64,000 nt of DNA, taken from positions 1,583,001 through 1,647,000 of the forward strand of contig NZ_CP102409.1 in the NCBI RefSeq assembly GCF_024628725.1, written 5' to 3'. Of the stretch, positions 1 to 10,710 are shown piece after piece. Under the pieces are notes generated by a model. That model searched no databases. It was not told the origin of the DNA and worked only from the letters and a program-made list of their open reading frames with translations. Both the position numbers and the translations under genes were made by a program. This stretch comes from Ruegeria sp. YS9. GTDB taxonomy: Bacteria; Pseudomonadota; Alphaproteobacteria; Rhodobacterales; Rhodobacteraceae. How positions within the stretch are numbered: the stretch's first letter is position 1; each line of letters opens with the position of its first letter.

Positions 1-1
1 G

Positions 2-97
2 CCGATCCGCGACTTCATCGAAAAGCGCCTGGGGCTAATGTTCACTTTGTTCATCATCCTCCTGTTTGGCGGATTCCTGGTGGTGAAATACTTATGA
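2..97 (+). CDS. C-terminal end of a small membrane protein (partial)
   Basis: Only the last 31 codons are in the window. They read as a short charged stretch (IRDFIEKRLG) followed by one strongly hydrophobic segment (LMFTLFIILLFGGFLVV) and a terminal KYL, so the product ends in a membrane helix. The stop codon overlaps the dsbB start as ATGA, so the two genes are translationally coupled. A YqaA/DedA-like membrane protein is possible from this tail and its position before dsbB, but that is a guess; the family cannot be fixed from so short a fragment. Confidence 0.55.
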   Translation, partial: PIRDFIEKRLGLMFTLFIILLFGGFLVVKYL

Positions 98-564
98 CGA
101 GACGTTCGCAACTTGTCGCGGTGGCAAGTCTAGGATCACTGGCCCTTCTTCTGGCCGCTTTTGGCTTTCAGCATCTCGGCGGGCTTGCGCCGTGCAAGAT
201 GTGCATCTGGCAGCGCTATCCACATGCAGTGGCCATCGCGATCGGCGCCGCGGCGCTGGCATTGCCAAGGCTGACCTTTCTTCCTTTGCTGGGCGCAGCG
301 GCGGCCGCGACGACATCGGCGGTGGGTTTATTTCACGCCGGCGTTGAACAAGGCTGGTGGGAAGGCCCAAGCAGCTGCACATCCGGCAGCATCAGCGGTC
401 TGTCCGCTGACGATCTGTTTGATCAAATCATGTCCGCGCCTTTGGTGCGGTGCGATGATATCCCCTGGGAGATGTTCGGCATCTCGATGGCAGGTTGGAA
501 CGCCATTGCTTCTGCCATTCTGGTACTGATCTGGCTGGCCGCGTGGAAATCCCGCGCGGCTTAG
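94..564 (+). CDS. dsbB: Disulfide bond formation protein B (DsbB family)
   Basis: This 156-residue inner-membrane protein should reoxidise periplasmic DsbA and pass electrons to quinone. The first redox pair is visible as C34-K-M-C37, followed by the IWQRYPH signature of the family. A second pair, C95 and C120, lies in the second periplasmic loop. About four hydrophobic segments are seen (near residues 7-24, 45-60, 62-80, 133-150). The length is a little short but normal for alphaproteobacterial members. It overlaps the upstream membrane gene by 4 bases, and its end overlaps the end of the convergent HNH gene by 4 bases. Confidence 0.9.
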   Translation: MTRRSQLVAVASLGSLALLLAAFGFQHLGGLAPCKMCIWQRYPHAVAIAIGAAALALPRLTFLPLLGAAAAATTSAVGLFHAGVEQGWWEGPSSCTSGSISGLSADDLFDQIMSAPLVRCDDIPWEMFGISMAGWNAIASAILVLIWLAAWKSRAA

Positions 565-1148
565 AACTGATCCAGTTCTGCATCCCAGTACAGGAAATCG
601 ATCCAGCTTTCATGCAGGTGGTTCGGCGGGAATTTCCGACCGATATTGCGCAACGCTTCGGCATCGGGTTGGCGCGGCGGCTTGCGCAAGGTCATCCGAG
701 CCTGGCGCAGCGATTTTGAACCTTTGCGCAAATTGCACGGGCTGCACGCCGCCACCACGTTCTGCCAGCTGGTCACACCACCGGCGGCCCGTGGTACCAC
801 ATGATCGAAGGTCAGGTTGTCACGGCTGCCGCAATACTGGCAGCGGAATTCATCCCGCAGAAATAAATTAAAGCGCGTGAAGGCCACGCGCTTTCTGGGT
901 TTTACATAGTCTTTCAAAACAACGACCGAGGGGATTCGGATCTCGGTGCTCGGGCTGCGGACGACCTCGTCATATTCAGCCACGATATCGACCCGATCCA
1001 GCCAGGCGGCCTTGATCGCTTCTTGCCAGGGCCACAGTGACAGCGGGTAATAGGACAAGGGGCGATAATCGGCGTTCAAAACCAGGGCCGGGTGTTGTTT
1101 GAGCGCACCCGGCTCCCTTACAAATTCGGCCCTGAAGTCTCCGTCCAT
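561..1148 (-). CDS. HNH endonuclease
   Basis: The 195-residue protein has a C-terminal HNH nuclease fold. Zinc-binding pairs are seen as C103-Q-Y-C106 and C135-S-P-C138, and between them lies the [10 protein letters not shown] core with the general-base His116. The N-terminal half contains [21 protein letters not shown], typical of the chromosomal HNH proteins common in Rhodobacterales and cyanobacteria. The open frame runs further upstream, but the ATG at 1146-1148 is where family-like sequence begins. The substrate is unknown; nothing nearby suggests a restriction system or homing element. Confidence 0.85.
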   Translation of the reverse strand: MDGDFRAEFVREPGALKQHPALVLNADYRPLSYYPLSLWPWQEAIKAAWLDRVDIVAEYDEVVRSPSTEIRIPSVVVLKDYVKPRKRVAFTRFNLFLRDEFRCQYCGSRDNLTFDHVVPRAAGGVTSWQNVVAACSPCNLRKGSKSLRQARMTLRKPPRQPDAEALRNIGRKFPPNHLHESWIDFLYWDAELDQF

Positions 1149-1361
1149 CACAGAATCGCTCCTCGCTCTCAGCTGCCCGTTTGTGACACCAGAGCGGGGA
1201 GCACCCGCCCCGGTCTTTTGATAACTATATATCGTGTTAAAACTCTGACAAGCCCTGAGTTTCCACAATATGTCGCAGACGGGGTAACGCGAATCGGTAA
1301 CAGGCACGTGACAGTTATCCACAGCTTGCACCGGGGGCGCCGTTCGGGCTATGCGCAGGTC

Positions 1362-1967
1362 ATGTCCTGGTTCATCCGCTTCAACAAACCTTATGATGTT
1401 CTGCCGCAGTTCACCGACCGCGCCAACGCGGACAGCCCACGCAGCACGCTGTCTGATTTCATTGATCTGCCCGGCGTCTATCCGGCAGGCAGGCTGGACC
1501 GTGACAGTGAAGGTTTGATGCTGCTGACGGATCATGGAAAGCTGCAATCCCAGATCTCTGACCCAAAGCACAAGATGGCCAAAACCTATTGGGTTCAAGT
1601 CGAAGGCACCCCCGACGAGGCTGCCCTGAAAACGCTTCGCAACGGGGTCGAATTGAAGGATGGTCTGACCCGCCCCGCCAAGGCCCGCCAGATCGACGAG
1701 CCCGAGGCGCTCTGGCCCCGAACCCCACCGATCCGCGAACGCAAGTCAGTCCCGGACAGTTGGCTTGAACTGACCATCCGCGAAGGCAAAAACCGGCAAG
1801 TGCGGCGGATGACGGCGGCAGTTGGCCTGCCGACCCTGCGCCTGATCCGGTACCGCATCGGAGACTGGACCCTGGATGATCTTGAGCCCGGGCACTGGGA
1901 CAGTCTGCCAATGCCGACACTGAACGCGTCCCCCCAACGCAAGCGCGACCGTCGCCCGCGACGGTGA
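1362..1967 (+). CDS. rRNA pseudouridine synthase, RsuA/RluE type
   Basis: The 201-residue protein converts uridine to pseudouridine in ribosomal RNA. The catalytic motif [10 protein letters not shown] is visible with Asp46, and later family blocks ([32 protein letters not shown]) follow in order. It lacks an N-terminal S4 domain, and with its short length this matches RluE (23S rRNA U2457) better than RsuA or RluB. The frame is open far upstream; the ATG at 1362 is chosen because [14 protein letters not shown] is the usual family start. It ends in a basic arginine-rich tail. Its neighbours do not extend the function. Confidence 0.85.
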   Translation: MSWFIRFNKPYDVLPQFTDRANADSPRSTLSDFIDLPGVYPAGRLDRDSEGLMLLTDHGKLQSQISDPKHKMAKTYWVQVEGTPDEAALKTLRNGVELKDGLTRPAKARQIDEPEALWPRTPPIRERKSVPDSWLELTIREGKNRQVRRMTAAVGLPTLRLIRYRIGDWTLDDLEPGHWDSLPMPTLNASPQRKRDRRPRR

Positions 1968-1999
1968 CAGACCCTGCCCCGATCTGCTAAACTGGGGTC

Positions 2000-2425
2000 A
2001 TGAAGAAAACGCCTGACATCCCGGCCCCTTCGGCCATTCTGGAAGCGGCGCTCTATGTTGATGACCTGGACGCGGCAGAACAGTTTTACGGCGAAGTTCT
2101 TGGGCTCGAACGCATACAACGTGTCGCTGACCGCCATGTTTTCTATCGCATCGGCGGATCGGTCCTGCTGATTTTCAATCCCGACCAGACCGAACAACCG
2201 CCGCTTGACCCCGACATGCCGGTTCCGCCCCACGGCGCGCGCGGCCCCGGACATGTGTGTCTTGTGCTGTCACGAGAGGACATCGCGGCGATGCGCAAAC
2301 ACCTTCTGGACTGGAATATTCCGGTAGATGCCGAGTTTGACTGGCCCGGAGGCGCACGGTCTTTGTATGTGCGCGACCCGGCCGGAAACTCGGTCGAGTT
2401 CGCCGAAGGTCACTTGTGGGATTGA
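2000..2425 (+). CDS. VOC-family (glyoxalase/bleomycin-resistance fold) protein
   Basis: The 141-residue protein reads as one vicinal-oxygen-chelate domain: a first beta-alpha-beta unit (ALYVDDLDAAEQFYGEVLGL) and a second ending in YVRDPAGNSVEFAEG, where the Glu is a usual metal ligand. Members use a divalent metal for isomerase, dioxygenase or thiol-transferase chemistry, or only bind drugs; the substrate cannot be read from the sequence. It follows the pseudouridine synthase after 32 bases and may be co-transcribed with it. It faces the hydrolase at 2466-3131, and a GC-rich inverted repeat lies in the gap between them. Confidence 0.8.
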   Translation: MKKTPDIPAPSAILEAALYVDDLDAAEQFYGEVLGLERIQRVADRHVFYRIGGSVLLIFNPDQTEQPPLDPDMPVPPHGARGPGHVCLVLSREDIAAMRKHLLDWNIPVDAEFDWPGGARSLYVRDPAGNSVEFAEGHLWD

Positions 2426-2465
2426 ACCGGTGCGGAACGCATGGGCGCTCCGCAGGTTCCAAACA

Positions 2466-3131
2466 CTAAAGACTCAGCTTGTCGCGCATGAAGGCCAGCG
2501 CAACGCTCAGCCCATCCGGGGCGATACCGTGCCCGGTGCCTTTCATGACATGGGCATAGACCTCTTTGAAACCGGCAGCTTGCAAGGCTTCGGCCGCTTC
2601 CGGCAGGGATTGTGGCGGGACAACGTCATCAGCGTCGCCATGCACCAGCAAGACAGGCATCCGGCTGACGGTTTCATCCACCAGCAGATCGGGTTCCAGC
2701 AAACGGCCTGAAAAGGCTACGATCCCGGCCACGGGATCTTCCCGGCGTGGTGCGACATGCAGGCTCATCATCGTGCCCTGGCTGAAACCAAACAGAACAA
2801 CCTGTTCGGGCAGGACATCTTCGTCCACCATCAGCGCGTCCAGAAAGGCGTTGAAGTCCTCGACCGCCATTTCCATGCCCCGGCGGGCCTCTTCCTCGGA
2901 AGATCCATCGATCCACGGAATCGGGAACCACTGATACCCGTTGGGCATTCCGGGGATCTGCTCGGGGGCGTCGGGGGCCACGAACAACGTGTCAGGCAGG
3001 TGTTCGCCCAGCGGATCGGCCAATCCCAGCAGATCGGCACCGTTTGCGCCATAGCCATGCACGAACACCACGACCGAGCGCGTGTCGCCCGAAACAGGCT
3101 CTTTCCGGAGCGCATTCAAAACCCGTGTCAT
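2466..3131 (-). CDS. Phospholipase/carboxylesterase-type alpha/beta hydrolase
   Basis: The 221-residue serine hydrolase belongs to the acyl-protein thioesterase/carboxylesterase (Abhydrolase_2) family. The nucleophile elbow is GFSQG with Ser117, the acid is in HGDADDVVP (probably Asp169), and the His is in GTGHGI (about 201). The HGYGANG loop near residue 25 forms the oxyanion hole. It has no signal peptide, so it is cytoplasmic. The start codon overlaps the stop of the upstream glycosylase gene as ATGA, so the two are one transcription unit, though no shared function is evident. The natural ester is unknown. Confidence 0.87.
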   Translation of the reverse strand: MTRVLNALRKEPVSGDTRSVVVFVHGYGANGADLLGLADPLGEHLPDTLFVAPDAPEQIPGMPNGYQWFPIPWIDGSSEEEARRGMEMAVEDFNAFLDALMVDEDVLPEQVVLFGFSQGTMMSLHVAPRREDPVAGIVAFSGRLLEPDLLVDETVSRMPVLLVHGDADDVVPPQSLPEAAEALQAAGFKEVYAHVMKGTGHGIAPDGLSVALAFMRDKLSL

Positions 3132-3760
3132 CTGATCCCTTCTCTTTGCTTTGCAACCCGGTAATAGGCCCACAGAACCCGCGCCGCAACCGAACGCCAG
3201 GGCGACCAGGCCTCGGCCATTTTGCGCAGTTCCTTGTCTGTCGGACGTTCAGGCAGGTCATAGAGGATGCGCGCCGCCTCTTGCAGGGCCAGATCACCGG
3301 GTGCGATGACATCTGCGCGACCCAGCGAGAACATGGCATAGATTTCGGCTGTCCAGACACCGATTCCCGATACTTGCGTCAAAGTAGCGACAACATCTGC
3401 GTCAGTTGCATCGCGCAACGCCTTATAGTCGATGCGTGCCTCGGCCAGAGCCCGCGCATATCGGATCTTCTGACGGCTCAGGCCAACGGCCCGCAGATCA
3501 TCATCCGTCGCCCACAGGATCTTGCGCGGGCCGGTCAGCTTGGCATCCCGAAGCCGTTTCCAGATCGCATTGGCCGAAGCCACACTCACCTGCTGGCTGA
3601 CAATTGCACTCAGCAATTGCGCAAACCCGTCAGGGCGGCGGCGCAGCGGCAACGGGCCGGTCTGATCCATCGCGTAGGCCATTCGCGGACAGGATTGGGC
3701 CAGCCATTCGGCCCCTTCGGCAACACAGTCCGGTGTTTCGATGATGCGGCCTGCGGACAT
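3128..3760 (-). CDS. DNA-3-methyladenine glycosylase, AlkA-type HhH-GPD
   Basis: The 210-residue protein should remove alkylated purines from DNA to start base-excision repair. A helix-hairpin-helix is seen at LTQVSGIGVWTAEI (about 127-140), followed by the GPD element with catalytic Asp156 in IAPGDLALQ. The FAQLLSAIVSQQVS block before it is typical of this family. It lacks the N-terminal domain of E. coli AlkA and so resembles yeast MAG-type single-domain enzymes. The ATG at 3758-3760 is preferred to the long upstream extension, which overlaps the divergent transporter gene. Confidence 0.88.
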   Translation of the reverse strand: MSAGRIIETPDCVAEGAEWLAQSCPRMAYAMDQTGPLPLRRRPDGFAQLLSAIVSQQVSVASANAIWKRLRDAKLTGPRKILWATDDDLRAVGLSRQKIRYARALAEARIDYKALRDATDADVVATLTQVSGIGVWTAEIYAMFSLGRADVIAPGDLALQEAARILYDLPERPTDKELRKMAEAWSPWRSVAARVLWAYYRVAKQREGIR

Positions 3761-3857
3761 GCGGCCTCCCTGCTCTGCTATCTCGGGCACGTTAGGCGCA
3801 TGTGACGCAGATGCAACCCGCTTGTGCCGCAAACACTTAGCCGATAACCATTCGCCC

Positions 3858-5084
3858 ATGACCATGATTTCAACCCTTCCGGACGACCGGCAGGCCAAAC
3901 GCAATGTGGCCGTGCTGGTGGCTGCCCAAGCCATACTGGGCGCGCAGATGCCCATGATGTTCATCGTTGGCGGACTTGCAGGTCAGTCGCTGGCTTCGAA
4001 CCCCTGTTTGGCGACCCTGCCGATATCCCTGATCGTTCTGGGATCGATGCTGGCGGCCACGCCGATCTCGGCCATCATGCAAAAATGGGGCCGACGCGTG
4101 GGGTTTCTTGTCGGGGCAACCGCCGGCGCATTGGGCGGATTGATAGGAGCTTATGGCCTGTTCCTTGGTTCCTTCCCCATCTTTCTGGTCGGCAGCCTGC
4201 TGACCGGCATCTATATGAGCGCACACGGGTTCTATCGCTTTGCAGCAGCAGACACCGCTTCAGACGATTTCCGCCCCAAGGCGATTTCATATGTCATGGC
4301 GGGCGGATTGGCGGCCGCCATCATTGGGCCTCAGATCGTGAAGCTGACGTCTGAAGCTTACGTCATCCCTTTTCTGGGTACATATATGGCCGTAATCGGC
4401 ATCAACGTTCTGGGTTCGGTGCTGTTCTTCTTTCTCGACATTCCGACGCCTGCGAAACCTGCGGCTGATGAACCCAAGGGGCGGTCACGGATCGAGCTGT
4501 TGAAAACGCCCCGCATTGCCGTCGCGATAATCTGTGCCATGGTGTCTTATGCGCTGATGAATCTTGTCATGACCTCGACACCGCTTGCGGTTGTCGGATG
4601 TGGGTTTTCGGCCAATGACGCGGCGGATATCGTGACAAGTCACGTGCTGGCAATGTATGTTCCCAGCTTCTTCACCGGGCACCTGATCGCCCGGTTTGGC
4701 GTTGAAAAGATCGTCGCTCTGGGCCTGGCCATACTTGCCGCATCAGGAGTGGTTGCGCTGCAAGGCGTTGAATTGGGAAACTTTTTTGTTGCCCTCGTCC
4801 TTCTGGGCATTGGTTGGAATTTCGGCTTTATCGGCGCGACCACGATGCTGGCCGCATCTCATGAACCGCAAGAGCGTGGTCGGATGCAGGGCCTCAATGA
4901 CCTGCTGGTGTTTGGCGGTGTGACACTTGCATCGCTGGCCTCGGGTGGGTTGATGAACTGCTCGGGCGGATCCGCGATCGAGGGGTGGAATGCCGTTAAC
5001 CTTGCCATGATCCCCTTGCTGACACTGGCAGGTGGCGCATTGCTGTGGCTGGTTCTGCGCCCGGCCGATCCCGAAAGCGTCTGA
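3858..5084 (+). CDS. Major facilitator superfamily transporter
   Basis: The 408-residue protein is hydrophobic throughout, with about twelve predicted membrane helices. It has the MFS loop motif between helices 2 and 3 as MQKWGRRVGFLVGA, and a central hydrophilic stretch (about residues 190-215, PAKPAADEPKGRSR) dividing the two halves. It is presumably a proton-coupled transporter in the inner membrane; the substrate is unknown. The gene is divergent from the glycosylase with a 97-base gap and faces the phytoene-synthase-like gene, whose stop lies immediately next to its own stop. A second ATG two codons downstream could also serve as start. Confidence 0.85.
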   Translation: MTMISTLPDDRQAKRNVAVLVAAQAILGAQMPMMFIVGGLAGQSLASNPCLATLPISLIVLGSMLAATPISAIMQKWGRRVGFLVGATAGALGGLIGAYGLFLGSFPIFLVGSLLTGIYMSAHGFYRFAAADTASDDFRPKAISYVMAGGLAAAIIGPQIVKLTSEAYVIPFLGTYMAVIGINVLGSVLFFFLDIPTPAKPAADEPKGRSRIELLKTPRIAVAIICAMVSYALMNLVMTSTPLAVVGCGFSANDAADIVTSHVLAMYVPSFFTGHLIARFGVEKIVALGLAILAASGVVALQGVELGNFFVALVLLGIGWNFGFIGATTMLAASHEPQERGRMQGLNDLLVFGGVTLASLASGGLMNCSGGSAIEGWNAVNLAMIPLLTLAGGALLWLVLRPADPESV

Positions 5085-5867
5085 TCACCAGCGCCCGCTG
5101 CCGACGGTCCACATCAGGGACAGGCGCTGACGCATTTCGCTTGGGTCAAGCGTTCCTGCCGCCACCCGCTGGGGCTGGGCGATGGCCTGCTTCAGAACCC
5201 GTTCCGCCAGCCAGCCCGCATACAGCGCGGGACGCGCCTCAGGCGCTATGTCGCCTCGGTTTGATCGTGCGTTGCGCAATCGATCCAAAGCGGTTTGGGC
5301 CAATTGCTGAACGCCACCCGTCGTGCCATCAAGCAAAGGTACACGACCCCGCTTTTCCAGTTCGGGAATGGCGCGGAACCAATTTGCCACACCGACTCCG
5401 TACCCGAAATCGCGCAGCACGCTTTCCTCCGCCGCACCCAACGCCTGCGCTGAGGCCACGAAAAGCGACCCGGAACTGTGTTGGATATAGGCGTCAAAAT
5501 GCTCCTGATCCTCAAACGGGTCCTTATATATATCCCAACGCCTTACGGCGACAAATTCATCCAGAATACCTGCCAGATGCGGCGACAGGACCCGAGACAG
5601 AGGCGTCACCACCTCATGCCGCCGCACAGGGGCGCCTTCTGCAATCTCCTGCAACGCGTCGCGCCACCATTGCAGCCGCATTTCGGCAATCATGGGTTCT
5701 TGCGTCACCCACGGAGCGCGGGCGACTTCAACATTCAGCGCATAGACCGGAAACAACACCGACCGAGCCGACACCGGAGCCGCCATCGTCGCGCGGAATC
5801 GGTCAGGATCAGCCCGCTGCACCAGCGCGGCGCAGGCTTTGACATCGTCATCAAAAACCACGCTCAC
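5085..5867 (-). CDS. Squalene/phytoene synthase-family protein
   Basis: The 260-residue product matches the trans-isoprenyl diphosphate synthase head-to-head fold: an early YALNVEVARAPW block and MRLQWWRDAL. The second Asp-rich motif normally seen as DxxxD is poorly conserved (DFGYGVGVANWFRAI). It therefore looks more like the NDUFAF6-type branch, which in mitochondria helps complex I assembly, than a true phytoene synthase; that is inference. It is the third gene of cysS-cimA-this gene: the GTG start overlaps the cimA stop as GTGA. No carotenoid genes are nearby. Confidence 0.75.
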   Translation of the reverse strand: MSVVFDDDVKACAALVQRADPDRFRATMAAPVSARSVLFPVYALNVEVARAPWVTQEPMIAEMRLQWWRDALQEIAEGAPVRRHEVVTPLSRVLSPHLAGILDEFVAVRRWDIYKDPFEDQEHFDAYIQHSSGSLFVASAQALGAAEESVLRDFGYGVGVANWFRAIPELEKRGRVPLLDGTTGGVQQLAQTALDRLRNARSNRGDIAPEARPALYAGWLAERVLKQAIAQPQRVAAGTLDPSEMRQRLSLMWTVGSGRW

Positions 5868-7497
5868 TCGGCCGCTGCCTTTTGCGGATCACAATCACGG
5901 ACCAGTTTCCACTGGATCGCATCCAGCAGCGCCTCAAAGGACGCATCAACTATGTTCGCACTCACGCCAACGGTCGACCAGCGCCGCCCCTGACCGTCTT
6001 CGCTGTCGATGATGACGCGGGTCACCGCCTCGGTCCCGCCCTGGGTGATACGGACCTTGAAATCGACAAGGCGCATGTCTGACAGGACCTGCGAGTATTG
6101 ACCCAGATCCTTCGCCAACGCTTTGGCCAGCGCGTTCACAGGCCCCCTGTCGTTGCCGGACTCGTCCATGGATTCGCTGACCGACAGTTTCTTTTCACCG
6201 TCCACTTTCACCACGACGACAGCCTCGGACAGGCTGACCATCTTGTTGTATTTGTTCTTCCGACGCTCAACAGTGACCTTGTAGCGCTTGACCTCGAAGA
6301 ATTCTGGCAGTTGCCCCAGTTCATCCCGCGCCAACAGTTCGAAACTGGCCTGTGCGGTGTCATAGGAATACCCTTCAGCTTCACGGAGCTTGATCCGTTC
6401 AAGGATGCGGCCCAATGCGGGATCGCCGGATTCAACGCTCAGCCCTGCTTCGGTCAGACGTTTGCGCAAGTTCGACTGGCCAGCCTGGTTCGACATCGGA
6501 ATGATGCGTTCATTGCCAACGCTCGCCGGGTCCACGTGTTCATAAGTCGACGGGTCCTTGAGGATCGCGCTGGCGTGCAACCCAGCCTTATGCGCGAAGG
6601 CCGATGCGCCTACATAAGCCGCCTGCTTGCTGGGCACCCGGTTCAGAACATCATCCAACATGCGGCTGGTTCGGGTCAGCCCGGCCAACGCATCAAGGCT
6701 GACGCCTGTTGCAAACTGCGAGGCGTAGGGTTCTTTCAGCAGCAATGTCGGGATCAGCGCCGTCAGGTTTGCGTTGCCACAACGTTCACCCAGACCATTC
6801 AGCGTTCCCTGAATTTGCCGCGCACCTGCTTCGACAGCCGCCAGAGAACAGGCCACTGCGTTCTCGGTGTCGTTATGGGTGTGGATACCCAACCGTTCAC
6901 CCGGCAGGCCTGCCGCGATCACTTCGGACACGATCCGCCCGACCTCGGACGGCAACGCGCCACCGTTGGTATCGCATAGCACAACCCATCTCGCACCCGC
7001 CTCCAGTGCCGCACGGCAAACTTCGGTCGCGTATTCCGGGTTGTCCTTGTACCCGTCAAAGAAATGTTCCGCATCGAACAGCGCCTCGCGCCCTTGCGCA
7101 ACGATATGTGCCACCGAAGCACGAACGTTTTCCGTGTTCTCTTCAAGCGAAATACCAAGCGCGTGGGTCACGTGATAGTCATGCGACTTGCCAACCAGAC
7201 AAACGGCCTGCGTTCCCGCATTCATCACCGCAGCCAGCACATCGTCATTCTCGGCCGAGCGCCCCGCCCGCTTGGTCATGCCAAAGGCCGTCAACCGGGC
7301 CGCAGTCTTTGGGGCGGCGTCAAAAAACGCGCTGTCGGTGGGGTTGGCACCGGGCCAACCGCCTTCGATGTAATCCACCCCCAATGCGTCCAGCGCCTGT
7401 GCGATCTGCACCTTTTCAGCGGTCGAAAACTGCACGCCCTGGGTCTGCTGCCCGTCACGCAGCGTCGTGTCATAAAGATAGAGGCGTTCCCTGGTCA

Positions 7498-7498
<1 letters not shown>
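5864..7498 (-). CDS. cimA: (R)-citramalate synthase
   Basis: The 544-residue enzyme condenses pyruvate with acetyl-CoA to citramalate, the threonine-independent entry to isoleucine. The N-terminal HMGL-like TIM barrel carries LYDTTLRDGQQTQG and the metal-binding HTHNDTENAVA. A C-terminal LeuA allosteric domain (from about residue 390) closes with DGQGRRWSTVGVSANI, so isoleucine feedback is likely. The length matches the long CimA type rather than LeuA (which has GGxGxRxGN variants). The ATG at 7496-7498 is preferred; a TTG sits just before it. The cysS stop overlaps this ATG by one base (TGATG), and its own stop overlaps the next start. Confidence 0.92.
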
Positions 7499-8895
<1,397 letters not shown>

Positions 8896-9113
8896 CGGTC
8901 GGGCTCCTAGAAAACAGCAAAGGCTTGCGCGTTGGCGCGGGCTTAGCAACTTGTCTCAGGGATGAAAACGAAAGAAACCGGCCCGCTTGATAAATCAGCA
9001 GGTAATGCAGCAGATAATGATGCAGGTCACCGGGTTCATGCCTCTCGGTTAGCACGGGAACCCCGCCAAGCCAAGCGTTGAGTTTGCTCACCCGGTCCGG
9101 CAGAGTGCCAGCC

Positions 9114-9458
9114 ATGGATCGAGACTTCATCAATTCCATCTGCAAGGAATTTCCCGGAGCCGAGCTGTCAGACCCGTGGGGCGGCGGTCATGACGCGTGG
9201 AAGGTTGGCGGCAAGATGTTTGCCTGTATCGGAACTGCAAATGACGGCGTGTCGGTCAAAACACCCGACGTGGAAACGGCTCAGATGGTGATTGATGCCG
9301 GTGTCGCGGTGAAAGCCCCCTATTTTCACCGCAGCTGGGTCCGCCTGCCGTTTGATGCCGAGACCGAGGAGCTGCGCCATCGTTTGACGGTTTCATATGA
9401 TCTCGTTCGCGCTTCGTTGACTAAAAAGCTTCAGGCGAAGCTGCCACCGCGAAGCTGA
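9114..9458 (+). CDS. MmcQ/YjbR-family DNA-binding-like protein
   Basis: The 114-residue protein has the MmcQ/YjbR features: an N-terminal helix, the SDPWGGGHDAWKVGGKMFACI strands, and a C-terminal YDLVRASLTKKL helix. Family members have a CyaY-like fold and no settled function. The first ATG at 9114 gives the usual MDRDF start; the frame also has a TTG 12 codons earlier. It is followed after 56 bases by an aminotransferase in the same direction and may be co-transcribed. The neighbours do not suggest a specific role. Confidence 0.8.
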   Translation: MDRDFINSICKEFPGAELSDPWGGGHDAWKVGGKMFACIGTANDGVSVKTPDVETAQMVIDAGVAVKAPYFHRSWVRLPFDAETEELRHRLTVSYDLVRASLTKKLQAKLPPRS

Positions 9459-9514
9459 TTGACAAACGGCCACTGCTCTGCCCCATTCAGCGCAAGGCAA
9501 GCAGGGGCGATGGG

Positions 9515-10702
9515 ATGAAACTGTCTGAACGCATCACGCAGATCACCGGCGGCGGCAGCGATGGCTGGGACGTGTTTTATCGCGCCCGCCGGATGCAGAG
9601 CGAAGGACAAGCCGTAACAGAACTGACGATCGGTGAACATGACACCCGAACCGACCCTTCGATTCTTCAGGCGATGGAGCTGTCGGCCCGCAACGGCCAC
9701 ACAGGTTACGCGATGGTGCCCGGCACGGACCTGCTGCGCGACACGGTCGCCGCTCGAGTTCAGACCCGCACAGGTGTTCCGACCTCTCGGAACAACGTTC
9801 TGATCACCCCCGGCGGGCAAGCTGCCCTGTTCGCGGCACATATGGCCGTTTGCGATCCCGGTGATGTCGGATTGTATCTCGACCCCTACTACGCCACCTA
9901 TCCCGGCACGATTCGGGGCGTTGGCGCCATGGCCCGCGCGGTTCAAACCACCGCTGAAGGCGCTTTCCAGCCCCAGGCCGAACGGATCGATGCCGCCGCT
10001 GAAGGCGCGGTTTCGCTGTTGATCAACACGCCGAACAATCCGACCGGTGTGGTCTATTCCCGTCAATCGCTCGAGGCGGTCGCTGACGTGTGCAAACGGC
10101 GCGATCTTTGGCTGATTTCGGATGAGGTATACGACACCCAGGTCTGGGACGGCGAGCACATTTCGCCGCGTGCGCTGCCCGACATGGCAGAGCGAACGCT
10201 TGTGGTTGGATCCATGTCCAAGTCCCATGCCATGACCGGGTCTCGGTGTGGATGGGTCGTCGGCCCCGAGGATGTCATCGCCCATCTGATCAATCTGGCG
10301 ACCCACACCACCTACGGCGTTCCCGGGTTCGTACAGGACGCCTCCAGCTTTGCGCTGACCGCGGGTGTTGAACTGGAAGAAAAAATCGCCGCCCCGTTCC
10401 GCCGCCGGCGTGCCCTGGCAATGGACATTCTGGCCTCGCAAAACATCGTCGGCCTCGTCCCCGCGCAGGGTGCCATGTATCTGATGCTGGATATCCGCGC
10501 GACCGGGTTGTCGGGGGACGCGTTTGCCAACGCGCTGCTGGACGCACACAGAATTGCCGTCATGCCCGGCGAAAGCTTCGGCAAGGCCGCTGCCGGGCAC
10601 GTACGGGTGGCCATGACCGTGGCGGATGAACGCTTTGCGGATGCGCTGAAAACGCTGTGCAAATTCGCGTCGCAACTTGCGAGGAAGCACGCAGCTGAAT
10701 AA
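9515..10702 (+). CDS. PLP-dependent class I/II aminotransferase
   Basis: The 395-residue aminotransferase has all fold-type I landmarks: TPGGQAALFAAHMAV near residue 98, NTPNNPTGVVY with the cofactor-binding Asn (about 171-181), the ISDEVYD Asp and Tyr (201-207), and the Schiff-base lysine K236 in GSMSKSHAMTGSRCGWVVG. The substrate is not evident; arginine-succinylornithine types and aspartate types differ from this. A different aminotransferase of similar length lies at 21952-23127. A 419-residue open frame on the opposite strand is a GC-driven shadow. Confidence 0.87.
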   Translation: MKLSERITQITGGGSDGWDVFYRARRMQSEGQAVTELTIGEHDTRTDPSILQAMELSARNGHTGYAMVPGTDLLRDTVAARVQTRTGVPTSRNNVLITPGGQAALFAAHMAVCDPGDVGLYLDPYYATYPGTIRGVGAMARAVQTTAEGAFQPQAERIDAAAEGAVSLLINTPNNPTGVVYSRQSLEAVADVCKRRDLWLISDEVYDTQVWDGEHISPRALPDMAERTLVVGSMSKSHAMTGSRCGWVVGPEDVIAHLINLATHTTYGVPGFVQDASSFALTAGVELEEKIAAPFRRRRALAMDILASQNIVGLVPAQGAMYLMLDIRATGLSGDAFANALLDAHRIAVMPGESFGKAAAGHVRVAMTVADERFADALKTLCKFASQLARKHAAE

Positions 10703-10710
10703 GCCTGTTG

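Noticed and set aside
9431..10690. 419-codon open frame opposite the aminotransferase
   Set aside because: It mirrors a clear PLP enzyme with all motifs; the opposite frame has no family sequence and reflects GC-rich codon use.
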